From: Bacillota bacterium
GTDB taxonomy: Bacteria; Bacillota; Clostridia; Lachnospirales; Lachnospiraceae
Length of the DNA: 64,000 bases
Assembly: GCA_023386315.1 (NCBI GenBank)
Contig: JAEWJZ010000031.1
Coordinates: forward strand, 56,838 to 120,837
Direction of reading: 5' to 3'
The position numbers and the translations under genes were made by a program. Below the pieces are notes generated by a model. It ran no database searches. It saw only the letters and a program-made list of their open reading frames with translations, and was not told where the DNA came from. Shown here piece by piece: positions 34,901 to 43,502 of this stretch. Positions within the stretch are counted from its first letter, which is position 1. Each line of letters opens with the position of its first letter.

Positions 34901-37900
34901 GTCTGTATTCTGTCGACTCAGGCTATGCATGTGATGACAGAACATGCGGGGATGCTGTCTGCTGATGGGAAACTGCGTGCTTTTGATCAAAATGCCAATG
35001 GTTTTGTGCCAGGTGAAGGAGCAGGAGTAATTATCATTAAATCATTGGAACGGGCGGTGAAAGACGGTGATCATATTTATGGTGTGATAAAAGGAACTGC
35101 CGTCAATCAGGATGGACAGACAAATGGTATCACTGCGCCAAACGGTAAGGCACAGTATGATTTGATTTCCGGATTATATCAGCGGATCGGTTTGGATCCG
35201 CAGCAAGTGGGATATATAGAAGCCCATGGAACCGGGACCCGGCTGGGTGATCCGATTGAAATAAATGCACTGGCAGAAGTTTTTCACAGCCAGAGAACAG
35301 AAACAAAAAGTTGTGCGATCGGCTCGGTTAAAACAAATATTGGCCATAGCCTGACGTCAGCGGGTATGGCCGGGCTGATCAAGACAATTCTCTGCATTTA
35401 CCATAAAAAGCTGGTTCCTTCGCTTCATTTTGAACAACCCAATAAATTTATTAATTTTGCGGAGTCGCCTTTCTATGTGAATACCTGCTGCCAGGACTGG
35501 AAAACGCAGGCAGGTCAGCCAAGAATCGCGGGGGTGAGTTCATTCGGTTTCAGCGGTACCAATGCACATGTGGTGGTAGCAGAGTACGATGGTAAATCAG
35601 AAGAAACAACTTTTTTACCGCAGCAGCCTCAGGAAGATAAGGAAGATCAGCTGCTTTCTTATTTAAAGGATACGTTTCAGAAGGTAACTGGATTTGACAT
35701 GGAGAAGATTGATATTCATGAACCTTTTGATAATCATGGCATCCATTCCTTAGTCAGCAAAGAGATTATCAGCTGCCTGGAAAAGGATTTCGGACCGCTA
35801 CCGGCAACGCTGCTGTTTGAACATTTCACGTTATCTGACTTAAAGGATTATCTGATCAAACGGTATCAGCCCCAGGTCCCGCAGGTAAGTGATCATGACA
35901 GGGTGGCGGAGGAGGACAATGATATTGCCGTAATCGGCATGGCCGGAAGGTATCCTCAGGCAGACGACCTGGATGAATTCTGGAACAACTTAAAGAACGG
36001 CAGCGATTGTATTGAAGAGATACCGCTTACCCGCTGGGATCATACACGTTATTACGATCCTGATCCAACCTTTGCCGGGAAAGGGAAAATTTACTCAAAA
36101 TGGGGAGGATTTATAAATGGAGTGGATCAGTTTGATCCTCTTTTTTTCCGGCTTTCTCACCGTGAAGCAGAACAGATGGACCCCCAGGAACGACTATTTT
36201 TAGAGACTGCCTGGGAAGCGCTTGTCAATGCCGGATGCAGCGGACAGCGCTTAAAACAATTAAAACGCCGTGTGGGGGTTTTTGCCGGGGTAACGTCTCA
36301 TACTTATCAGTACCTGGGTAAAGATACGGCTGATGAAAAGCTGTGGCCTGATTCCTCAGCCTGGTCGGTTGCCAACCGGGTATCTTATCTGATGGATTTC
36401 CAAGGTCCCAGCATGCCGGTTGATACGGCCTGTTCCTCTTCTCTGACAGCGGTGCATTTAGCCTGTGAAAGCTTAAAGAAAGGAAGCTGTGATGCAGCTC
36501 TGGCAGGAGGTGTAAATTTATACCTGCATCCATCAAAGTTTATCCAGATGTCACAGGCGAGAATTCTTTCACCGACTGGAAAAACCAGAAGCTTTGGTGC
36601 TGGCAGTGATGGCACCGTACCGGGAGAAGGGGTAGGAGTAATCGTGCTCAAACGGTTAAAGGATGCAGTTGAAAATAAGGATTACATTTACGGTGTAATC
36701 AAGGGAAGTGCCATCGGACACGGCGGACGGACAAGCGGTTATACCGTTCCCAATCCGGCGGCACAAAGTGATCTGATTGAGCAGGTGATGAAAGAGAGCA
36801 GAATTGATCCTGAATCGATCGGATATGTGGAGGCTCATGCGACTGGTACCTCACTGGGTGATCCCATTGAAGTGGCCGGACTTACAAATGCCTATCGCAA
36901 ATACACGGGTCAGCGGCAGTTTTGTGCCATCGGATCGGTCAAATCAAATATCGGGCACTTGGAAGCGGCAGCCGGAATTGCCGGGGTGACTAAGATATTG
37001 CTGCAGTTTCAGCATAAAAAGCTGGTGCCTTCCCTATACGCAGAAGTTGAAAATCCTGATATCAGTTTTTCGCAGACGCCATTTTATGTACAGAAAAAAT
37101 ATCAAAACTGGAATTCTTTGAAATCGCCGTTAAGGGCTGCGGCTATTAGTTCTTTTGGTGCCGGTGGATCAAATGCGCATATGATTCTGCAGGAATACCC
37201 GGAGCAGCAAAACGCCATGTCTTTGTCAGAGCATCCCAATGTAGTGGTATTGTCTGCAGATAATCAGAATGTATTAAAGCGTTATGCCGGCCGGCTGCTT
37301 ACTTATTTAACAAAAGAAACTGATCAGAACAGCCGGCAGCAGTTTACCAGCCTGCTGGTAGAAATCATCGGGGAAACGCTTGGTATTGATGAAACACCGG
37401 ATTACGATGAGGATTTGAGTGAATATGGGCTGGAGTTGGCAGAACTTTCGGAGATAGCAGCTAAAGCAGCAGCAAAATCAGGTGTGGATGTGACACTGGA
37501 AATTCTGCTTCGGCAAAAAACTATCAGACAGATTGTGGAGAAGATATTTGGTGATGCCGATGATCAGAAAAGAACATTGGCAATAAGTCTTAACTCCCTG
37601 GCATATACGCTGCAGACCGGCAGAAATGAGTTGGCAGAGAGAATTTCTTTCACTTCAAAAAACATTGATGAAGTTTGCGATAAGTTAAAACAATATTGTG
37701 ATGGAGAGAGAAAAATCCCCGGATTTTATCAGAGTGATGGGGTGATTCGGCGAAAATCCGCTCCTGACGGTTTGAACTATTCACTGGAGAATAACGCTGA
37801 TTTAGACTGCCTTGCAGCAGAATGGGCGGCAGGGGGGAAAATCCGCTGGGAAGAATTATATGGCCTTTATACACCACCGGTTATTCCACTTCCGGCTTGT

Positions 37901-40900
37901 CCGTTTGAACGGGAACGCTGCTGGATTACTGACGATGAACCACAGGGAACAGCCAGTACTGCAGTTGAACCCCAATTGAAGAGAGGGATTGCGTTTAAAA
38001 GTATCTGGCAAAAAGATTTAGCTGAAGTGATGGATGAAACGAAGCTGACCGGAAAAAAAATCGGTTATTTTGGATTTGCTGATGAATCGACACAAAAGCT
38101 GTTATCGGCAGACAATGATGTGACATTTATGGATGCCAGGCCGGATGATTTTTTTAGTTGGCTTAAGCAATCGGAAGTTCTGCCTGATTATATTGTAATG
38201 AATGCCAGAGCATTTGATTTACCGCAATCGGAAACAGCTATATCGGATATTTTAAATGATAGTTTCTTTTTGCTTTTAAAATTGACTAAAATTTTGATGC
38301 AGGCCAGAAAAAAACATCAGATAAAAATTATTTATCATTATGAGACGAATTCTGAGATTTCACCGTTCCATGAGGCAGTATCGGGTTTTGCAAAAACTTT
38401 GAAGCAAGAACACCCCGATATCGGGTTGATTTCCGTCGTCACTGAGAGTGGAAAAAATGCTTGTCTGCAGCTTATCCGGGAAATGTGTGCCGACCATGCC
38501 TGCGGTGATGAAATTCAATACAAAAACGGACAACGATATGTAAAAAAACTAACATTTTATGATTTTAACCAGAACGGTTTGGCCTTTGAAGATCTGAAAG
38601 AGCAGGGGGTTTATTTAATAACCGGTGGATTAGGCGGACTGGGCCGGATATTTGGTCAGTGGTTTGTGAGTCAAAAACCGCTGCATCTGATTTTATCCGG
38701 GCGTGCAGATTTAAGCCAGGAAGACTTAAAGATCCTGGGCACGATGGAGAAAGATCCTGACAGCTCCGTTACCTATATTAAGGCTGATCTGTCTTTAAAA
38801 GAGCAGGTCTTTGATCTGATCAGGCAGATCCGTGTTAAATTTGGAAAAATCGACGGTATCCTGCATTGCGCGGGTTGCAACCGGGATTCTTATATATTAA
38901 AAAAAGATTTTTCGGATGCGGAGGCTGTCTTCGCAGCTAAGATAAACGGAACGATATGGTTAGATCAGGCAACACGGCAGGAGGAGCTGGATTTCTTTGT
39001 CATGTTTTCGTCAACTGCCGGTATCTGGGGTAATCCAGGTCAGAGTGACTATGCATATGCCAATCGCTTTATGGATTCCTTTGCTTATTTGAGAAAAACT
39101 TTAGGGCGCAGCGGTAAAAGTCTTTCTATTCAGTGGCCGTTGTGGAAAGACGGCGGAATGAAAATTTCTGACCGGGAACTTCAGATGGTCCGCAATAAAA
39201 CCGGAATAGATCCGCTGGACAGTGAAAGCGGAAAAGCATTTTTGGTGCATGCGGTCAGCAAAAGAGACTGTAATCTCGGGCTGGTCTGGGGAGATCATGC
39301 TAAGCTGGAAGACATGCTGAAGGCCGAAAACAATCAACCACTCATTAATACGGATAACGGTCCGATTCCAGAAGTGCCGGAGCCTGATTTGGGACAACTG
39401 CAGAACCGGACGATGAAATACTTAAAAGATATTTTATCGGCGATAACCAAGACTCCGGTAGAGCGGCTGAGAGAAGACATTTCCTTTGAAGATTACGGAT
39501 TAAATTCGCTGATGATTGTTGAAATGACAGAAAAGATGGCGAAAGTATTTGGAAAAATTCCAGTCACACTCTTATATGAATATGAAAATTTAAAGGCGCT
39601 GTCCTTCTATCTGGCAGAAAATTATAGTTCTCAACTGACTGGGTTACTAAAAACGGAGGATCAGCCTCAAAAGCAGCAGCTTCTCTCAGGTATGCCTGAC
39701 CAGGCTGGAGAAAACAGCCCTCCCACCTGCCAATGCCTGTCAAAAGAAGAGAAAGAGATCGCAATAATCGGAATAGCCGGGACTTACCCGATGGCAGAGA
39801 ATCTGGAAGAATTCTGGGATAATCTGGTGGCAGGTAAAGACTGTATCAGCGAAATACCGCGGGACCGGTGGGATAATAATATTTATTTTGATCCTCAAAA
39901 AGGAACGGAAGGAAAATATTATAGTAAGTGGGGAGGTTTTATTGACGGAGTCGGAGATTTTGATCCCTCCTTTTTCCAGATCTCACCAAAAGACGCAGAA
40001 CTCACCGACCCGCAGGAACGGCTGTTTCTTAAAACTGCCTGGCATACGATTGAAAATGCCGGTTATACCAGAAATCAGCTGGCCACTCTGAAAACCGGAG
40101 TTTTTGTGGGCGTAAGCTATGGCGAGTATCAGCTGTTAAATGCTGAAAAGTGGTCGGGCAGGATGAAACAGGCAGTCTCCTCATCCTACTCATCCATTGC
40201 CAACAGAGTTTCTTACCTGCTTAATTTAACCGGGCCGAGCATTGCCGTCGACACCATGTGTTCCTCCTCGTTAACGGCCATTCATCTCGCCTGCCAGAGC
40301 ATCCGGTCAGGAGAGTGTGAAGCGGCTCTGGCTGGAGGTGTGAATTTAAACCTTCATCCTAATAAATATCTCCAGTTAAGTCAGGGTGAATTTTTATCAA
40401 CTGATGGCAGATGCCGCAGTTTTGGAGAAGGCGGGGATGGTTATGTTCCTGGTGAAGGAGTGGGGGCAGTGCTGTTAAAACCTCTTGATAAAGCAATCAG
40501 GGACAGAGACAACATTTATGGAATTATCAAATCCAGTGCTGTCAATCACGGCGGTAAAACCAATGGTTATACCGTGCCAAATGCAGGAAAGCAGGCGGAA
40601 GTAATTGCCCAGGCAGTTGAACGGTCAGGGTGTGAGCCGTCCACCATCAGCTGCATTGAAGCGCATGGGACCGGAACTGCTTTAGGGGATCCCATTGAAA
40701 TAGCTGGTCTGTTAAAGGCTTTTGGACGAAAAAAAGGAAAGCCGGGGAGCTGTGCCATAGGATCGGTCAAATCCAATATCGGGCATTTGGAGGGGGCTGC
40801 CGGAATTGCCGGTTTAACAAAAATATTATTACAGATGAAAAATAAAAAACTGGTTCCGTCAATCAATAGTAATCCAGTCAATCAAAAGATTGATTTTGAT

Positions 40901-41665
40901 TCGACCCCCTTTTATCTGCAGCAGACCCTGTCCCCGTGGGAACCGGAATTTGTACCGAGAAGAGCAGGAATCAGTTCATTTGGTGCCGGAGGTTCAAATG
41001 CCCATATGATTATAGAGGAATATACTGGCAGCCAGCTGCAAGAAAGCAGTGGAACGGAAAACGGAATTTTCATTTTATCAGCGAAGAATCCGCAACGGCT
41101 GAAGGATTACGCTGCAAGTATAATTGCTTATCTCAAAAAGCATCCGGATGTTAATTTTTACGATTTTATCTATACCATGCAAACCGGGAGAGAGGCAATG
41201 GATGAACGGCTGGGCTTTGCAGCTGAGACAGTTGCTGATGTCAGAAGGTTGCTATCTTCGTATTTGCAGTCACCGGAAACTTTGCCGGAGGGAATCTGCC
41301 ATGGGAACCGAAAAAAGAATAAAGAGAATAAAAATAGTGATTTTAATATCCTGGAAAAAGAGGAAATGATAGAAAAATTAATGATCAGCCATGACTATAA
41401 AAAATTGCTGCAATTATGGGCAGAGGGAGCTGAAATCGATTGGAAGCTGCTATATCAGAATGAAACTCCGCATAAAATTGAAGCACCGGTTTATCCTTTT
41501 CTTAAACAAAAATACTGGCTCGCACCACTCCGGGAAGATACCGATACGAAGCCGGCTGACGAACTCACGGATGAGCAGCTGATCAGCATCCTTAATCGTC
41601 TTGCCAATGAGGAAATCAGTTTGAATCAGGCTAAGCTGTTTATGGAGGAAGAGTATAATGGATAA
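31661..41665 (+). CDS. Trans-AT polyketide synthase 2: ACP6 to KS9
   Basis: The 3334-residue protein reads ACP6 (Ser39), a half ACP (about 105-150), KS6 (Cys343, HGTGT lost)-ACP7 (Ser825), KS7 (Cys1054)-ACP8 (Ser1363), KS8 (Cys1591)-pseudo-ACP (about 1890-1968)-KR4 (Tyr2464)-ACP9 (Ser2616), KS9 (Cys2867). It ends with a short tail (ILNRLANEEISLNQAKLFM) like C-terminal docking elements, and the KR of module 9 is at the start of the next protein. I chose ATG 31661 because AGGAGG lies just upstream; an in-frame ATG at 31640 overlaps the previous gene and has no such site. It holds three separate signs of assembly-line decay: a dead KS, a half ACP and a pseudo-ACP. Confidence 0.95.
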   Translation: MYSYQEIYQKTRQSAAEVLCMNEQDINDDKRLPELGMDSIIGVELIVRLNRFFGCHLEKNVIYEYPTINKLVKFIESQINHSISSDSAEPLKALSDDGYFQQLKEKGQNSPEWSKVMEAITKIFGSVPDDLLMRFSNLSDLADYLSGRNETYPEPQAADYFTEKKVVLKKNHIFREEHLETSQDIAVVGISGRFPQSEHLDSFWNHLLQGDSLISEIPPERWDWKEYAAECGSKWGGFIKNIDQFDPLFFHISPREAVQMDPQIRLLLETIWETLEDSGNTREGLKKNGRTGLFVGCIYQHYHLLNSARCANQLFTDSYWSLVNRCSHFFDFQGPSVAVDTACSSSMTAIHMACESIRRGECSAAVAGGVNLSLHPQKYIALKQFQMLSGEERSCTWGNGNGYIPGEGVGTVLLKPLETAIRDQDHIYGIIKSSSINHGGTTDGFTVPNGKAQQELMEQTLKKAHVLPETISYIETSTVGLPEADKQELDTLLEVFRDKSEKTCAVGCVKANTGHLEAASGISQLTKVLLQLKYKTLVPVINTEGAYDKITAEHSPFFFAEQAEKWQKTAVNVPRRAMINSFGAGGANACLLLEEYEPVCGGGYSTPETGAQDRQMIVILSGHSKECLKQQAAGLLSFLPHCTDIEGLAYTLQIGREAMESRLAMLCSDKQELKRQLQAFLSETEAGGAGWCMGQIPEEDGEQPADSLDQAAAIAVSEKDYIKIMELWTGGAKVDWIALYTRQPYKISLPSSPFCRKRYWLEVETKESPLAVQKSEDVRQEPVVSTEPKSGKLEEIIVNTLADLLEVDSGQISHRKKFRDLGLNSVLATEFAEHLDRKLGIYVNPVDIFNYPTVEKLTGHLAGEPVHIGKQENISRSSDSVEKYSGNHGKSDESVAVIGMSCCFPGAENLEEFWQNLMQGRDSITKIPDNRPGWQHGSDQSLYQWGGFLAEPTDFDAQYFGIPKSEADKMDPQQKFILEQTRRALDHAGYTASDVSGSNWGVFIGAGSGDFNRYRPSHELDAFTMLGESNAVTAGRISYFYDLHGPCLTIDTACSSSLTALHQAVNSIHTGESTAAIIGGVCILSTQAMHVMTEHAGMLSADGKLRAFDQNANGFVPGEGAGVIIIKSLERAVKDGDHIYGVIKGTAVNQDGQTNGITAPNGKAQYDLISGLYQRIGLDPQQVGYIEAHGTGTRLGDPIEINALAEVFHSQRTETKSCAIGSVKTNIGHSLTSAGMAGLIKTILCIYHKKLVPSLHFEQPNKFINFAESPFYVNTCCQDWKTQAGQPRIAGVSSFGFSGTNAHVVVAEYDGKSEETTFLPQQPQEDKEDQLLSYLKDTFQKVTGFDMEKIDIHEPFDNHGIHSLVSKEIISCLEKDFGPLPATLLFEHFTLSDLKDYLIKRYQPQVPQVSDHDRVAEEDNDIAVIGMAGRYPQADDLDEFWNNLKNGSDCIEEIPLTRWDHTRYYDPDPTFAGKGKIYSKWGGFINGVDQFDPLFFRLSHREAEQMDPQERLFLETAWEALVNAGCSGQRLKQLKRRVGVFAGVTSHTYQYLGKDTADEKLWPDSSAWSVANRVSYLMDFQGPSMPVDTACSSSLTAVHLACESLKKGSCDAALAGGVNLYLHPSKFIQMSQARILSPTGKTRSFGAGSDGTVPGEGVGVIVLKRLKDAVENKDYIYGVIKGSAIGHGGRTSGYTVPNPAAQSDLIEQVMKESRIDPESIGYVEAHATGTSLGDPIEVAGLTNAYRKYTGQRQFCAIGSVKSNIGHLEAAAGIAGVTKILLQFQHKKLVPSLYAEVENPDISFSQTPFYVQKKYQNWNSLKSPLRAAAISSFGAGGSNAHMILQEYPEQQNAMSLSEHPNVVVLSADNQNVLKRYAGRLLTYLTKETDQNSRQQFTSLLVEIIGETLGIDETPDYDEDLSEYGLELAELSEIAAKAAAKSGVDVTLEILLRQKTIRQIVEKIFGDADDQKRTLAISLNSLAYTLQTGRNELAERISFTSKNIDEVCDKLKQYCDGERKIPGFYQSDGVIRRKSAPDGLNYSLENNADLDCLAAEWAAGGKIRWEELYGLYTPPVIPLPACPFERERCWITDDEPQGTASTAVEPQLKRGIAFKSIWQKDLAEVMDETKLTGKKIGYFGFADESTQKLLSADNDVTFMDARPDDFFSWLKQSEVLPDYIVMNARAFDLPQSETAISDILNDSFFLLLKLTKILMQARKKHQIKIIYHYETNSEISPFHEAVSGFAKTLKQEHPDIGLISVVTESGKNACLQLIREMCADHACGDEIQYKNGQRYVKKLTFYDFNQNGLAFEDLKEQGVYLITGGLGGLGRIFGQWFVSQKPLHLILSGRADLSQEDLKILGTMEKDPDSSVTYIKADLSLKEQVFDLIRQIRVKFGKIDGILHCAGCNRDSYILKKDFSDAEAVFAAKINGTIWLDQATRQEELDFFVMFSSTAGIWGNPGQSDYAYANRFMDSFAYLRKTLGRSGKSLSIQWPLWKDGGMKISDRELQMVRNKTGIDPLDSESGKAFLVHAVSKRDCNLGLVWGDHAKLEDMLKAENNQPLINTDNGPIPEVPEPDLGQLQNRTMKYLKDILSAITKTPVERLREDISFEDYGLNSLMIVEMTEKMAKVFGKIPVTLLYEYENLKALSFYLAENYSSQLTGLLKTEDQPQKQQLLSGMPDQAGENSPPTCQCLSKEEKEIAIIGIAGTYPMAENLEEFWDNLVAGKDCISEIPRDRWDNNIYFDPQKGTEGKYYSKWGGFIDGVGDFDPSFFQISPKDAELTDPQERLFLKTAWHTIENAGYTRNQLATLKTGVFVGVSYGEYQLLNAEKWSGRMKQAVSSSYSSIANRVSYLLNLTGPSIAVDTMCSSSLTAIHLACQSIRSGECEAALAGGVNLNLHPNKYLQLSQGEFLSTDGRCRSFGEGGDGYVPGEGVGAVLLKPLDKAIRDRDNIYGIIKSSAVNHGGKTNGYTVPNAGKQAEVIAQAVERSGCEPSTISCIEAHGTGTALGDPIEIAGLLKAFGRKKGKPGSCAIGSVKSNIGHLEGAAGIAGLTKILLQMKNKKLVPSINSNPVNQKIDFDSTPFYLQQTLSPWEPEFVPRRAGISSFGAGGSNAHMIIEEYTGSQLQESSGTENGIFILSAKNPQRLKDYAASIIAYLKKHPDVNFYDFIYTMQTGREAMDERLGFAAETVADVRRLLSSYLQSPETLPEGICHGNRKKNKENKNSDFNILEKEEMIEKLMISHDYKKLLQLWAEGAEIDWKLLYQNETPHKIEAPVYPFLKQKYWLAPLREDTDTKPADELTDEQLISILNRLANEEISLNQAKLFMEEEYNG
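31973..32110 (+). other. Half-deleted ACP remnant between ACP6 and KS6
   Basis: After ACP6 about 45 residues look like the second half of an ACP: a Ser (Ser110) followed by VMEAITKIFGSVPDDLLMRF and NLSDLADYL. This is the pattern normally seen after the DSL site in ACPs with a TLLFEY helix (compare ACP8, which has FGPLPATLLFEH then TLSDLKDYL). The N-terminal helix and the G-x-D before the Ser are missing, so it should not be loaded. Confidence 0.6.
32204..34240 (+). other. Module 6: non-elongating KS6(0)-ACP7
   Basis: KS6 keeps Cys343 and the NTGH histidine, but the HGTGT motif is gone: the stretch reads YIETSTVGLPEADKQE, with Ser477 at the His position. KSs lacking this His can pass a chain on but not condense. 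ACP7 Ser825 is in LGLNSV, with Asn replacing Asp. Confidence 0.88.
34334..35860 (+). other. Module 7: KS7-ACP8
   Basis: KS7 has Cys1054, His1189 and NIGHSLTSAG. The KS linker is much shortened, and ACP8 follows within about 60 residues of the last KS motif, without the usual LAYTLQ-type flanking part. ACP8 Ser1363 is in HGIHSL, with His instead of Asp. There are no reductive domains. Confidence 0.8.
35915..39625 (+). other. Module 8: KS8-[pseudo-ACP]-KR4-ACP9
   Basis: KS8 has Cys1591; the second motif reads AHATGTSLGD (His1726 kept, Gly to Ala). Its flanking linker is interrupted by an ACP-like insert. KR4 has YLITGGLGGLG at about 2318 and Tyr2464. ACP9 Ser2616 is in YGLNSL. The predicted product is a beta-hydroxyl. 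Confidence 0.82.
37328..37565 (+). other. Pseudo-ACP inserted in the KS8 flanking linker
   Basis: Between RLLTYLTKET and LNSLAYTLQTGR, which are contiguous parts of the linker in other modules, about 80 residues fold like an ACP by pattern: LLVEIIGETLG, then YDEDLSEYGLELAELSEI, then EILLRQKTIRQIVEKIF. The DS of the phosphopantetheine site is EL (residues 1925-1926), so there is no Ser to load. Reading frame is intact. Confidence 0.65.
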
Positions 41666-43502
41666 TCAATTAACGCTGTCTGATATTTTAGAGAAAGTAA
41701 AAAATAAGGAACTTAGTGCCCGGGATGGGTACCGGCTGATTAAAGCTTCTCCCGGCTGTGCGCTGTCTGAAACGGAAGGGGCAAAGCCGGCAGCCAGTTT
41801 TTGTTATAACTGGACAGAGACAAAAGATCCGCCGGAAGACGGGCTTGTTTGGGGAAACGTGCTGGTGATTTCCCAAACAGAAGAATTGGCCGTGAAATTG
41901 AGAGAAAGGGGCGGTCAGGATGAAGATAATAACGTTATTTCCGTCACTTCGGGAAGTGGTTTTGAAGAATATGGACCACGCCAATACCGGATTAATTTAA
42001 ATCAGCAGGAAGATTATAAGCAGTTATTGATCCAGTTACAAAATGATGGGCAGATTCCTGATCTGATAATCCATTCGGCATCGGCGGCTGGTTCTGATCA
42101 AGAGCTGGAAAGCGGAATTTATTCTGTTTTTATGACGGTACAGGCTTTTTTAACATGCCGCAGAAATGGTGACATTAATTTTTTATATGTTTATCCTACG
42201 GATGGAAAGCCACAGCCTGCTTTTACAGCAGTATCAGCTTTTTTTAAATCGCTGCAATTAGAATTTTTAAAATTCAAAGGAAAAACGTTGGGCTGTAAAG
42301 AAAATTCCGGAGCGGATTTCTTTGCTGCAGTCTGCCGCGAAATCGCCGCCGGATTTACCGGGGCAGATACAATCTTATACCAGAATGACAAACGATATGT
42401 GAAAAAACTGGCTGAATATGATTTCGCCCATAACATCCAGCCATCTCTTCTGAAAACTGGCGGAGCTTATCTGATCACCGGAGGAATCGGTTCGCTTGGA
42501 ATGAGTATTGCTGAATTTCTGATTAACAATTATCAGGCTGATATTATCCTGGTATCCCGGTCAGATCCGGGTCCCGAACAGCAGGAGATGATCAGAAAAC
42601 TTCAGAAAACGGGTCAGACAATCCTTCATCTGAAGACAGATATAACAGTAAAGGCTGCCGTGGAGAATTTGATGAAGAAAGCGATTGACCGCTTAGGCCG
42701 GTTAAATGGAATCATACACTGCGCCGGGATTCTGAAAGATTCCCTGTTCCCGGATAAAAGCTTAGAACAATTTAAGCAGGTCATCGGACCGAAAGTAAAA
42801 GGGACCATGCTGTTAGATCAGGCGTCTGAAGGTCTGCCGCTGGACTTTATCATGTTTGCTTCTTCATCGACAGCTGTTTTAGGGAACATCGGACAAAGCG
42901 ATTACGCCTACGCCAATAGCTTTATGGACTTTTATACGGAATATCGTGAAGTTAAATCAGTCAAAGGATTGTGCTGCGGAAAAACCATCTCAGTAAATTG
43001 GCCGTTGCTTGCCGGTGGGAAAATGGATGTTGGAAAAGAAACAAAAGCTTTACTTGAGAAGACAGCGGGGATCATTCCCCTTTCTCGCTCTAAATGTCTC
43101 AATGTATTTACAACCGCACTCAGCAGTAATCTGAAACAATTGGTGGTTTTTGACGGAGACATTGAAAAAATAAAGCAATTAGCAGCAAAAAGATCTGCCA
43201 ATCAGGAGGCAGTGACTGTTCCTGAACCAGCCCCTGGCGGGGTGTCACTTGATCTGCCCGAACAAGTGCTTATTAATAAATTGAAAGACCAAATCAGCGA
43301 TGTCATTCATAACCTGTTAAAAATTGAGAAGAATCAGATCGATTTTTCCGATGATATGCAGGATTATGGTTTTGACTCTGTAACTCAGACCAGGTTTATG
43401 AATGAGATCAATGCAGTTTATAATTTTGAATACACTCCGGCGGTATTTTACGAATTGGAGGAACCTACCCTTGAGTGTCTGATTACATATCTGTACAGGG
43501 AA
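39752..43502 (+). other. Module 9 split over two proteins: KS9 // KR5-ACP10
   Basis: KS9 (Cys2867 in DTMCSSS, His3002) closes protein 2. Protein 3 opens with an N-terminal docking-like segment, KR5 (YLITGGIGSLG at about 271, Tyr416) and ACP10 (Ser574 in YGFDSV). The genes overlap by eight bases. The predicted product is a beta-hydroxyl unless a DH acts in trans. Confidence 0.85.

Noticed and set aside
36831..36850. KS8 considered as non-elongating because HGTGT reads HATGT
   Set aside because: The catalytic His is kept and only the neighbouring Gly is Ala; the other catalytic motifs are normal.
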